64,000 nucleotides of DNA, taken from NCBI GenBank assembly GCA_916613615.1, contig OU744731.1, positions 17,392,328-17,456,327 on the forward strand, in the 5' to 3' direction. A program made the position numbers and the translations under genes. The first letter of the stretch is position 1. Each line of letters opens with the position of its first letter. A model generated the notes under the pieces. It worked only from the letters and a program-made list of their open reading frames with translations, searched no databases and was not told the DNA's origin. Shown piece by piece: positions 38,001 through 49,700 of this stretch. Origin of the DNA: Steromphala cineraria. Lineage: Eukaryota; Mollusca; Gastropoda; Trochida; Trochidae.

Positions 38001-41000
38001 AAATTCCTTTGTCGGGGGTATATAGCGGGTATATAGCGGTCAGCGCGTCCGTCCGTCCGTCCGTCCGTCACACTTTTTGTTCCGCTCATAACTCGAATAC
38101 TATTTGTTCAAATGTCACGAAACTTCATATGTGTAATCACTATGGTCCCTTGATGTGCCTTTTGTATATTTCGGTCAAATGCCCTCATTATGTTTTTAGA
38201 GTTTAGACTTCTTTGTTGTAGAAGTGACTCTTTGAGGAAGTCATTTTTGTTCCGCTCATAACTCGAATACTATATGTTCAAATGTCTCAAAACTTTATAT
38301 ATGTAATCCCTACAGTCCTTAGATGTGCCTTTTGTTAATTTCGGTCAGATGCTCTTATTATTTTTTTAGATTTTAGACTTCTTTGTTGTAGAAGTGACTC
38401 TTTGAGGAAGTAATTTTTGTTCCGCTCATAACTTGGATATTATTTGTTCAAATGTCACAAAACTTCATATTTGTAATCACTATGGTCCCTAGATGTGCCT
38501 TTTGTATATTTTGGTCAGATGGTCTCATTGTTTTTTTTTAGATTTTTGACTTCTTTGTTGTAGAAGTGAGTGTTCGAGGAAATCCTTTTGTTCCGCTCTT
38601 TACTCGAATACTATATGTTCAGATGTCGCGAAACTTTATATATGTAATCCCTACAGTCCTAAGATGTGCCTTTTGTTAATTTTGGTCAGATGCCATGATC
38701 ATTATTTTAGATTTTCAACTTCTTTATTGTAGAAATGACTCTTTGAGGAAGTCATTTTTGTTCCGCTCATAACTCTGATATTATTTCTTCCAATGTGATA
38801 AAACTGTATATATGTAATGGCTATGGTCCCTAGATATGCCTTTTGTATATTTCAGTCAGACCACTCTCATTATTATTTTTAGATTTCGATTTCTTTCTTG
38901 TAAAAGTGACTCTTTGAGGAAGTCATTTTTGTTCCCCTCTTAACTCTGATATTATGTGTACAGATGAGCCATTTGATGTACTCTCAGTATTTTTTTATGG
39001 TTAACTTCTTTCTTATGATACAGTCACATTGAAAGGACATTGAAGATTTTATTAATACAATAGTGAGATATAAGAATCATAAATGTCTGAATAGGACATT
39101 GTTAGTTTCATAAGAGCTTATATAGCTTACATGCAATCAGGAAGTCCATATCTGCATTTTCATTGACTTTTAAACAAATTAAAACAGTTTTGCATATTTG
39201 TAGGAATCCTAACTAAGTGTAGTATCTTAGTTTCTATAATCTCTTAGGGAAGCAGGGGCATAAAAAGTGAGCTTGCTCACTAATTCTCTTGTTTTAATAA
39301 GTTTAGTGAAAGGAAGAATTTATTTGATGCAATGTACAAATTATTTACTGCATTGTATTTCTGTACTGCATTTCTGTATGAATTTTTTTTCCATAATCTT
39401 GACTCATTACTTATTATTTTCCATACGACGCTGTTCGTTTCTGTAATCATTATGTGACACTGAAACTAAAATATCTCTCTGCCTACAGATTAAATGCAAC
39501 GTTCTGATCGTTTAAGGTTATGTTTATAACTTTATTATTGTGGAGATTACTAGAGTCGCACGTCGTGAGAAAAAAGTTAAATATAAATAAATAAATGCTA
39601 AAAATATTTTTATATCATTTGAGGTGAGACGTTAATAAATAATCTGTCTGTCTGTTATATATCTGCATTCTATATATTACAAAAACAACTTTTTCTTGTG
39701 CGACAGCTATCTTAGTAAACAATGAATGGTGATTTAATCAGCGACAAAGCCTGTAAGCTCCCGTTATGTAGCGCGTTAGCCATGCATGACAGCTGATTAG
39801 CAGGGGCGTTATAATGAGGGCAGGTTGTAGAGGAGAAAAACTTTAACATGGAATATCTCCGTTTCTAGTAAACTCACAGACTTCATATTTTCACATGATA
39901 TAAGATTTAATAAATAGCTTTGAAACATTTGATTAGATTTTGAATATCTTGCAAAAAATAAAAACTCGAAATTTCTAGAAATTTCTAGAAATTTCTAGAT
40001 ACGCACTAGAAAAGTTTTAGATACGTTCTAGAAAATTTCTAGATACGCACTAGAAAATTTCTAGATACGTTCTAGAAATTTTCTAGATACGTTCTAGAAA
40101 ATTTCTAGAAATTTCTAGAAAGGGGGTACTTTCTTTCTGGTTCAACTGTATGTCTCTTGGTGTGTCTTATGCATTTTCCGTGAACCAATTTAGCACAACA
40201 ATCTCTACCATGGTCATCGTCATGGTCCAAAAAACGATATTGATAGGGGGAAAACATTGTGAGTACAGGATGGTTCAACAGAGATGCTTTTCACTCTTTT
40301 GATGCAACAAAATCTCTCTGTTTGCAATAACCGCAACCATGCAAAGGTTTTTATCTACGAAGATGCCATGAAGAAAATAGATTTTGATCCTTAACGTCCT
40401 TTGAGAAGTATATATGAGCACAAACAGTCAAAGAGGTTTTTGGTGGCATATAAACACAGCCTAACTCCTTTTCCCCAGGCATTCCAGGACTGTGAGAGAG
40501 ACAGAGGAGGAGCGGTTGGTGGCGATGGGGGTGCCAGTGGAAGCCGGAGGGGCCGGAAGTTTGGAAGGATGTCTTCACATGGTACACTTGAAATACTTGC
40601 AGTATTAGAACACAATTGAATGCTTTCGATTTGAGCAAGAGCATTTTTTTTCACTCCTGTTACCAATTGTATAAAAAAAACATATTGTCTGATGAGCTAC
40701 AGAGCAAATTCTAATAGCTCTATTTTGGGACATGCAATGGAATCTTTTACCCTTCAAATTACGTACATATCGCAATAACTGTCATTAAGGACTAGTAAGA
40801 CATGCCATAAACATGCTGAAGCTCTTTTGAAATATCAAACCTTCCATAGATTAAAAAATAGTCAACAATGTCAAATTCTTTGTAAACCCTTCACTGTTTC
40901 ATAAACTTACTCTCTTTTGCTAATACAACCCATAGATGTGTTCAAGCACAATTACACTGTGGTTTGTCTAGTTTATGTGTTGTAGCAGACTAAGAAGGTA

Positions 41001-44000
41001 TATTTCCCATGAAGTTAATTAAGGCTTCAAAATGTTTTTTAATACAATAAGCATTTATTGATCAAAACAAAATCCAATCAAGGAAATCATGTGTGCTTCT
41101 CTTAAAGAATTTGAATATATGTTAAATTTGTTCTCAATACTTAGAATGTTTTCCTTACTGTGTATTTTCAGAAACAACAGACCATGATGATGATGGGTTT
41201 GAACATGTTTCCAGTTCTGATGTGGAGGGTGTCTTCACACTAGGGGGGGTCAAACTGACTGTCAAACAGGGCAACCTGACCAAAGAGAGAGTCACGTGTA
41301 TCGTCAACAGTACCAACACTGAACTTGACTTATCAAGAGGTAGATTCAGATGTTTTACTTCACATCTAAACTTTAAAGAAAAGCATTGATTTAATGAAGA
41401 AGTTATCACTAGCTTGCCGGCCAGTTACTGTAAGATTTAAGATTGGAGCAACTGCAGAAGAATTAGCAAGCCCTTCCGTCTTTTGTGATTCTGTCCCCAA
41501 CAAGCTTTTGCACGACCATCTGTGGTTATGTGATTTTTGGTCCCAAAAAAACCATTCATATTTTTCATGAAACTTAATTGGTATGTAGAATTTAAAAAAA
41601 AAATCCATGGAAAGAATTAAAAGCTTGTTTGTACTGGAGGTGGGGACTCAGGCCAGAAACAAAAGGCCTAGGAAGCTTTAATCTTGTGTTAAGACTGATA
41701 AGCTGATATGGATAATAATTTATAGATTTGGTGACCTGTGACCTCTATTAAGTTCCTTGCTCTAAAAAAAGATATTTGTGATCTTGTGGCCAGTCGTATA
41801 TGGTTACCCGGTTGGACCTTTTGAAAATGAATTATGAATAGTTTGATGAGATTCAGAGCCAATTGCTATATTTTTATTATCCCCCGCCACGAAGTGGAAG
41901 GGGGATATAGGTTTGAGCTCCGTCCGTGCGTCCGTCCGTGTGTGCGTCCGTCCGTCCAAGTTAAAGGAGCCAATTTTTCTCAGAAACCGTTAAAGGTAGG
42001 ATTATCAAATTTTGTGTGTGCCTTCAGGGTATCAATACCTTGATGGAGTTCGAAAATCAGAACCGCACAAATATTTTTTCCGGAGTTATTGCCCTTGTTA
42101 CGTTTTTTTGGGACTCTGTTCGAGGTGTTTTCAAAGGAGCCAATTTTTCTCAGAAACTGTTAAAGGTAGGATTATCAAATTTGATGTGTGCCTTCAGGGT
42201 ATCAATACCTTGATGGAGTTCGAAAATCAGAACCGCGCAAATATTTTTCCGGAGTTTGGTGTCATGATATTTTTTAGTACACTCGAGTATTTAGGAGAAG
42301 GTTCTGACTTAATTTAATATAAGAACAAATCTGGCGGGGGATGTTGATGACTATGTCTTCTTGTTGTTGTTACAGGTGCTGTTTCCAAGGAACTTGTTCG
42401 TGTTGGAGGAAGTGATCTTTTAGATGAAATTGCACTGAAAAGTAAGACATATTTCTCTTGCATTTTATGTTTGGATTGTAAGAAAGGCTTGCATAATACA
42501 CATTTTATTTCTGATATATGAAATTAATTAGCACACTTGGTTAATAATCTTTATAAATGTAGGACCTATACAGATACATGTACACGCTTATGTAGCAAGA
42601 TGAAAATAAAAGGGGATTCTTTGTTGTAATCTGATAAACATGCATCAAGATATGTAAATTTAAATATTGATAAACTCAGTTATTCATAACCAAATTTCAG
42701 GGGATGATATGTCAAAGAAAGGTGTCATCATATCCAGCGCAAAGGGACTGCAGGCAAACTTCATAGTTCATGTATCAACGGATTTCTTTAATCAAGATTG
42801 GAAGAAGGTTTTCTTAAAGACATTGAAGGAAGCTGAGAATGGATACAACGTGACATCTATTGCATTTCCTGCTTTGGGAACAGGTAAATATGGTCTACCT
42901 TTTGAAAACCTGAGTGTCTTTATCATTTTGATAAGAAATTATGGGCATACATGGCTCCTGGTTTTTGTGAGAGTCAGGCTATTATATCTTTCAGATCTGG
43001 TGATTAGCTTTAGATCAATAAAATCTTATGTCGAGTCATTGCCCAGATTTATGCCTTGCTATGAATTAAGCTAGTCCAATCCTTCTGGTCATCTCTCCAT
43101 CAATCCTTTCATCCGATCGATTATCTCAAAAACTGTCAAGATCAACCAGATTTAAGCTCATCTGGCCTATAGGGCGTGATGGGCTTATGGCATGGCATGG
43201 TGTTCGGCGTCCATCCGTAAATTTTGTGGAATTTCAGAACCATAAGGCCTAGAAAGCTGAATTTTGGTGTACAGACTCTTTGACTTGTGAGGATTAAAAA
43301 TTAAAGCTTTGGTGGCCACGCCCTCAAAACATATTTGATCTGTGATTGAACTGGGAAGATTTAGTCTGACATAAATTTCATGCTGTCAATGAGAACATGG
43401 ATATATCTGCTACTGAAAGGTTGCTCTCCCAGTAGGGCAGTTCCAAGCTCTTAGGTGGGTTCTGGATCAAACCTTACAATTTCAAATATTGACTTGCAGC
43501 ATGTTTCAAGCATGTTCAAAGGGGTTCAGGTCAAGAGAACTCACTGGCCAATTCATACAAACGATTGTTTCCTCTTCCAAAAACTGTTAACATAGGCATC
43601 AAGGTTTTCTCCCCTATCAGTGTATCCCTCTCCAGGACATGCAGATCAGTTAATTGTTCCAACTGATTTCTCCACAGACAATGCAATTATTGAACTACAT
43701 CTGTAAAGCTAGTAAAAAAGCTAATTTAAAAAAAATACATGAACAGAGAGCCACAGTTTCAGTTTCTGCAAACAATAATACTCAGTTTTGATGACCAAGA
43801 CCATTGGCAAAGTATTATAAATAATTTTGAGAATGATTTAATAGGACTGCTTGTTTAAATTAAAAATTTCAAAGCCTAATTATCTATCAATCTTTCTTTA
43901 TCACCTGCAGATTAAACAATGCTATTTCTTTTAACTTGCAGGTCATCACAGTGCAACTCCTGAAGGCATTGCCCAGAACCTGATAGAAGCAGTTGTAGAG

Positions 44001-46752
44001 TATGGGAAGTCCGCCAGGGCACACATGATTTCGGACATCCGGATGGTGATATATCAAAAGCACATGCTTGGTCCCTTTATGGCAGCAGTACACACAGCCT
44101 TTTCTAACCTAAAGGGAAACAAAGGCTTGTTAAAGAAAGTATCAGGTAAACTTACTCTATTAAAGGTAGCAATATATCTTAATCTATTATTTAATAACCA
44201 AACCTCATGTCAATTAATATGTTCATGATATTTTATCTAAGATTCCGTGGAGGATAAGGGAACATACCCATTCTTCTTATTTTAGTTTATGCTATCAGTT
44301 TTTGTGAAGTTTCCACCGCCGCCGCCGACGCACTCGTATTACAAACTATAAGTCTTTTTCACTAAGCTTTCCAGAACTCTTATTCATACCTTACTACTCA
44401 TACCTCGGGGTAACCATTTTGACATGTTCACTTTCAAGGTCAAAGGTCAAGGTCACGAGCTATGTAATCACTCCTGTAAGAATTCCTTGTAAACCCGATA
44501 ACTTGAAAAGTTTTTGTGCTATGAAGCTCTAACTTGGTATATATCATCTTTGGAAAAGTCAAACATTTTGATAAGGTCTCGACTACAATCCGTCCAAGGT
44601 CAAGGTCACAGCAAGGTCATGACTAAGCATGGTTTAGCGAAAGTACTTTATTTTTAATTTTGATCACTTTTGATTAATACATGATTGTTATACTCAATAA
44701 AAAGTGTTAGATGATTGTGTGACCTTGAAGGTCAAAGGTCAAGGTCATGAGATATGAGTTATTGCAATGTGCACTAAATTTGGGTATAACCTTGTCCCAT
44801 TTAGCTTTTCAGAACTCATGAACATGTCTAAATGTGAACACTTCCAGGGAATCATTATGACATATTCACTTTCAAGGTCAAGGTCAAGGTCACGAGTTAT
44901 AAAATCCCTACAAAATTCCTCGTAAACGCTATAAATTGAAAAGTTTTTGTGCTATGAAGCTCTAACTTGGTATGTATCATCTTTGGAAAAGTAAAAAAAA
45001 ATTGAAACGGTTTCGGCTACATTCTGTCAAGGGTCAAGGTCACAGCAAGGTCATGATTTAAGCATGATTTAGCAAAAATGCTTTTAAAAAAAAATCACTT
45101 TGAATCAATACATGATTGTTATACACAATAAAAAGTGTTAATGAGATATGAGTTATTGCAATTCCTTGTAAACACGATAACTTGAAATTTTTTTGTGCTA
45201 TGAAGTTTTGATTGAATATATTATCTCTTGAGAAGTACAAAATTTTCAAAAAGTTTTGGGTACAAACTGTCGAAGGTCAAGGTCATGGCAAGGTCAACAT
45301 ATATGGAGAAAATGGATTAAATGAACTTTTTACACCTTATTTCATTACAGTAATTTTATACTCAATGAAATGTGTTCATTGATTGTGTGACCTTGAGCGT
45401 CAAAGGGCAAGGTCATGAGATAATGCCCATTTTGGTGAGGCCTGTAAAAGGCGGAACAGGGTAAGGCGAACCACAAGTTTCGGGGCTGCTCTGCTTTTGC
45501 CGTGTCCCGCAAACGCTAATCTAGTTTTAAAAGTCAATGAACCTCGAGGGTAAATAACCCCTGCTTCACGTGACACTGCCTTTCTTTATCTTCCACTGAA
45601 ATTTCAATTATTGATGCAGTCATTTCTGTTGAGATTAAATTGCAAATTGTATTTCATGATAGAAACTGTTAAATCCCATTGTTACAGACTGGTGGAAAGG
45701 CAGTGCAGAAGACAGCTCTGACCAAATGGGAAAGGCAGAGATGAGGTACTCTGGAACTCAGAACTCATCTACAGTTCCTCTCTACTTTTTCTTCGATGAT
45801 GATTATACCCTTCATAATGCCATCAGAAGAATCAATAATCACTACAATGATAACACATTGGAAAAAGTCATTATAAAGGACATCCTCAAGGAACCAAGTG
45901 TTTCTATGGTAGGGCATCTTTTTCCCTTATTAAGTAAAGTTTGTATAGACTGTATATCATGGAGTGACAACTGGTCCATCTGTACATCCATGAAATTTTT
46001 TTCAACTTCGTCTCAGAGGTTAATGGGTTTCCAAAATGTAGATTTAGTGACTATATGGTTCCTTTTAAAGGGCAAAAGAGACCATGTGTAAGCAAATTAC
46101 CAATTTTAGCTCATCTAGCCTGTAAGACCCGATGGGCTTATGGCATGGCATGGTGTCCATAATCTGTCAGTTCATCCATAAACTTTGTGGAATTTCGACT
46201 TCTTCTCCAGAACCATACGTCCTAGAAAGCTGAACTTGGTGTACAGACTCCTTGGCAAGTGAGGATTATAAATTGTAGCATTGGTGGCCCTTTGGAACCC
46301 TAATAAGGACCAAAGGGGCCACGACCTAAAAACCTATTTTCATCTTCTTTTCAAAACCATAAGACTGAAACTTTGTGTACAGACTCCTTGGCTAGTGAGG
46401 ATTATGAATTATAGCTTTGGTGGCCCTGTGGCCCCTAAAAAGGGCCCAGGGGTCACGCCCTAAAAACCTATTTTCATCTTACTTATTTGTTATCCTAAGT
46501 GTTGTAATATTTAATATTTATCTTTATATTCATTTATATTTTAACTTAAGTGCTTTAATTACATTACAATTCCTCGTTATATCTACATTATCTTATCATC
46601 TACACTAAAGTATTTTAGAGTCAAGAACATGCCTTTGATGATGAATGTTGTATATTATGTGTTTTCCGTATTTAATGATGTGTGTTCATTCAATGAACTT
46701 CATTGTATTGCTCTGTCTGTTACATGTAAAACAAATTCCCTTCAGGGTAATA

Positions 46753-46790
<38 letters not shown>

Positions 46791-49700
46791 TCACCAGAAG
46801 CATAAAGCCTAGAAAGCTGAAACTTGGTGTAGAGACTCTTTGACTAGTAAGGATTATAAATTCTAGCTAAAAACCTATTTTCATCTTCATCTACAGAAGT
46901 GCAATTAAGGTCTAGAAAGCTGAAACCTTGTGAACATACTCCATGACTAGTGAGAAATATAATTTATAGCTTTGGTGACCCTGTGACCTCTAATAAGGGC
47001 CACAGGGCCATGCCCTTAAAACTTATTTCAATCATTTTCTCAAGAAGCAGAAGGCCCTGAAAGCTGAAACCTTGTGTACATACTCCTTGACTAGTGTGGA
47101 ATATAATTTGTAGCTTTCGTAGCCTTGTGGGGCCACGCCCTTAAAACCTATTTTCATCTTGTTCTCCGAGCCGTAAGGCCTAGAAAGCTGAAACCTTGTG
47201 TACATACTCCTTGACTAGTTGGAAATATAATTTATAGCTTTTGGTGAATACCCTTAAAACCTATTTTCATCTTTTACTCAAGAAGCATCAGGCTCAAACT
47301 TTATGTACAGACTCCTTATATAGAAAAGAAGGATTCTAAATTGTTTATTTGGTGACCCTGTGGCGCCTTCTAAGAGGGAAATCTGATTTGCAGCACCTTA
47401 AACCAAATTAATATGAAGCCTGATGAGCTACAGAGCCAATATGGCTCTATTTTTATACCACTGCGTTCATGTGGTAAAGGGTATATAGCACTCCAAGTGT
47501 TATCTGTGCTTCCGAATATCATTCCTGGCTCTAAAATTAATAATGGGATTCAGAAGGGGCATTTCAGGGTGCTATAAAGTTCTTAAATTTTGGGCTCAAA
47601 ACAAACAAATATCTGACATTGTTTCGGTTCCATTTCAGAACTTGAAGATGATAAATAGAGAAATTTCAATTTGGAGTAAATGTTACTTTCATGTGGCGCT
47701 CTAGTGCTCTACCAACGAAACGAAACTAAGCTTTCTTGTTGACAATTAAATATTTAATGATTACTGAACTTTAACTTTGTTTTAATATGTGTTGTTTTGT
47801 TTCTTTTTTTCCTGAAGTCTTTATGTTTTATGATATATTTTCATACACATTACGCAGAGACAAGTTGTCCTTGTTAGTTTCTGGCCGTTGTTAGATTTTT
47901 TTAAAAATGATCTTTACCCCATATCTCATCAACCCTAGCAACCAGTCTTCAAACTTTGTACCTCACTTCAATGGAGAAATACCTTGACACCATTAAATTT
48001 GTGTGACCTTTAACCCATTTCAAAATCACTAGAAGACTTTGAACAGTTTTGAAATATGGAATCTCACAATTAATTTTGATATCAGATTTCAATGGAGGAA
48101 TACCAAAACACATGTGGATTAAGGTGACCATGACAATCAATTACTTGGTTCATACTGGGTCCCTCTAGGTACCTTTAGGACATGCTCACTTTTGTCATAC
48201 TTATTTGTGCAGACTCCTTTGCCAATTTTGAAAATTAAACTTTAGATCTGTAAACACATTCATTAACTTCAAGTTGACATTTTCTTTTCATATTAATATT
48301 GCCTTATATCATATGTTCTTCAACTTCAAGGCAAATAAAGTAGCCAGTAGGCAGTTACTTCCTTAGCATATTCATCAAAGAACAAGAGATGAGATTTTAC
48401 ATAACAATTTCATTTCTTGTAGAAACGGAAGATTGATAAATTGAGAAACAAGTACAGTGTACAAATAGACTACAATGAGCGACTTGGGAAAGTGCGAATG
48501 AACGGTCTGACAAACGATGTTGTCAAAGTTATAGAGGAGGTTCATCAGATCATCCACGACACACAGACACAAGCTCATGAGTCAGAAAAAGCAAAGATGC
48601 TGTCGAATTTTGTCCAGTGGAGTTTTATCGACAATGGACCTGGTGGGTCTGGAAAAGCTGAAGAGTATGACAAGATTGCAAACCAGACTTTAGAAACGGC
48701 TTACAATGATAAGAAAAACAGCATCAGGATAACTGATACATCAGGACAGGAATATGTCGTTGATTTCCAGCATATGGTAGAGTATCCTGTTGGAAACGCC
48801 AGGGATAAGGTTGCTGTTGTGAGAAAGGAAAAGATTTCAGGAGGTAATGAGGCGTCAATCAAGTCTTCTAACATTACCTTATTCTCTGTTGCCATGAGGA
48901 ACATTCAGTCACATTGCTAACAAAGTCAAGTTCTTGCAATGATTATTTCAATAGATTGACTTTTAATTTGCTCATCTCGCCTTTAAGGCCCGATGTAGGC
49001 TTATGGCATTGCATGGTGTCCGGCATCCGTCAATCCATCCGTCTGTCCGTCCGTAAACTTTGTGCAATTTTGACTTCTTCTCCAGAACCATAAGCCCTAG
49101 AAAGCTGAAACTTTGTGAACAGACTTCCTGACTTTATGATTGGGATTATAAATTGTAGCTTTGGTGGCTCTGTGACCCCTAATAAGAGCCACAAGGGCCA
49201 CACCCGAAAAACAAATTTCATCTTCTTCTCAAGAAGCTAAAGGCCAAGAAAGCTGAAAGTTTGTGTACAGACTCCTTGACTAGTGAGTGTTTTGAATTGT
49301 AGCCTTGCATGGTGGCCCCTAATAAAGGCCACAGGGACCACACCCTAAAAACATATTTTCATCTTCTTCTCCAGAACCATAAGGCCTAGAAAGCTGAAAC
49401 CTTGTGAATATACTCTGTATATATAAGGATTATGATTGATAGCTTTTTTGGGCCTGTGGCCCCTAATAAGGGTCTCAGAGGCCACACCCTTTAACCTAAT
49501 TTCTTCTTCTCAAGAAGCGTCATGCAGGCCTAAAAAACTGAAACTTTGTGTGCAAACTCCCAAGTATGATAAGGAGGATTCCATTGTGAACATTTGGTGA
49601 CCCTGTGGTCAAAAGTAAGGCGGGAAACAACATTTTTCAGACCCTAAAGCAAAATTGATATGAAGCCTGATGAGCTACAGAGCCACTGGCTCTTTTTTTG

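Larger units (their letters stand above)
29735..40126. mobile_element. 10.4-kb block bounded by inverted repeats in intron 13
   Basis: The left end (29735-29890) begins CCCCCGTATCTAAAAACTTT; the right end (39965-40126), inverted, begins CCCCCTTTCTAGAAATTTCT. Both arms consist of repeated TCTAGAAATTTTCTAGATAC-type palindromes and both pass inward into AAATTTNGAGTTTTTNATTTTT. The interior is AT-rich and lacks any long ORF; it contains a LINE remnant, a CCGT-type element and duplicated tRNA-like words. No target duplication is evident (flanks AAACAT and TACTTT). It may be a large non-autonomous DNA transposon, or two related fold-back repeats that happen to face each other. Confidence 0.6.

Noticed and set aside
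40351..40666. Minus-strand frames of 91-97 codons opposite exon 14
   Set aside because: Shadow of the Gly/Arg-rich exon and its intron flanks; no motif.
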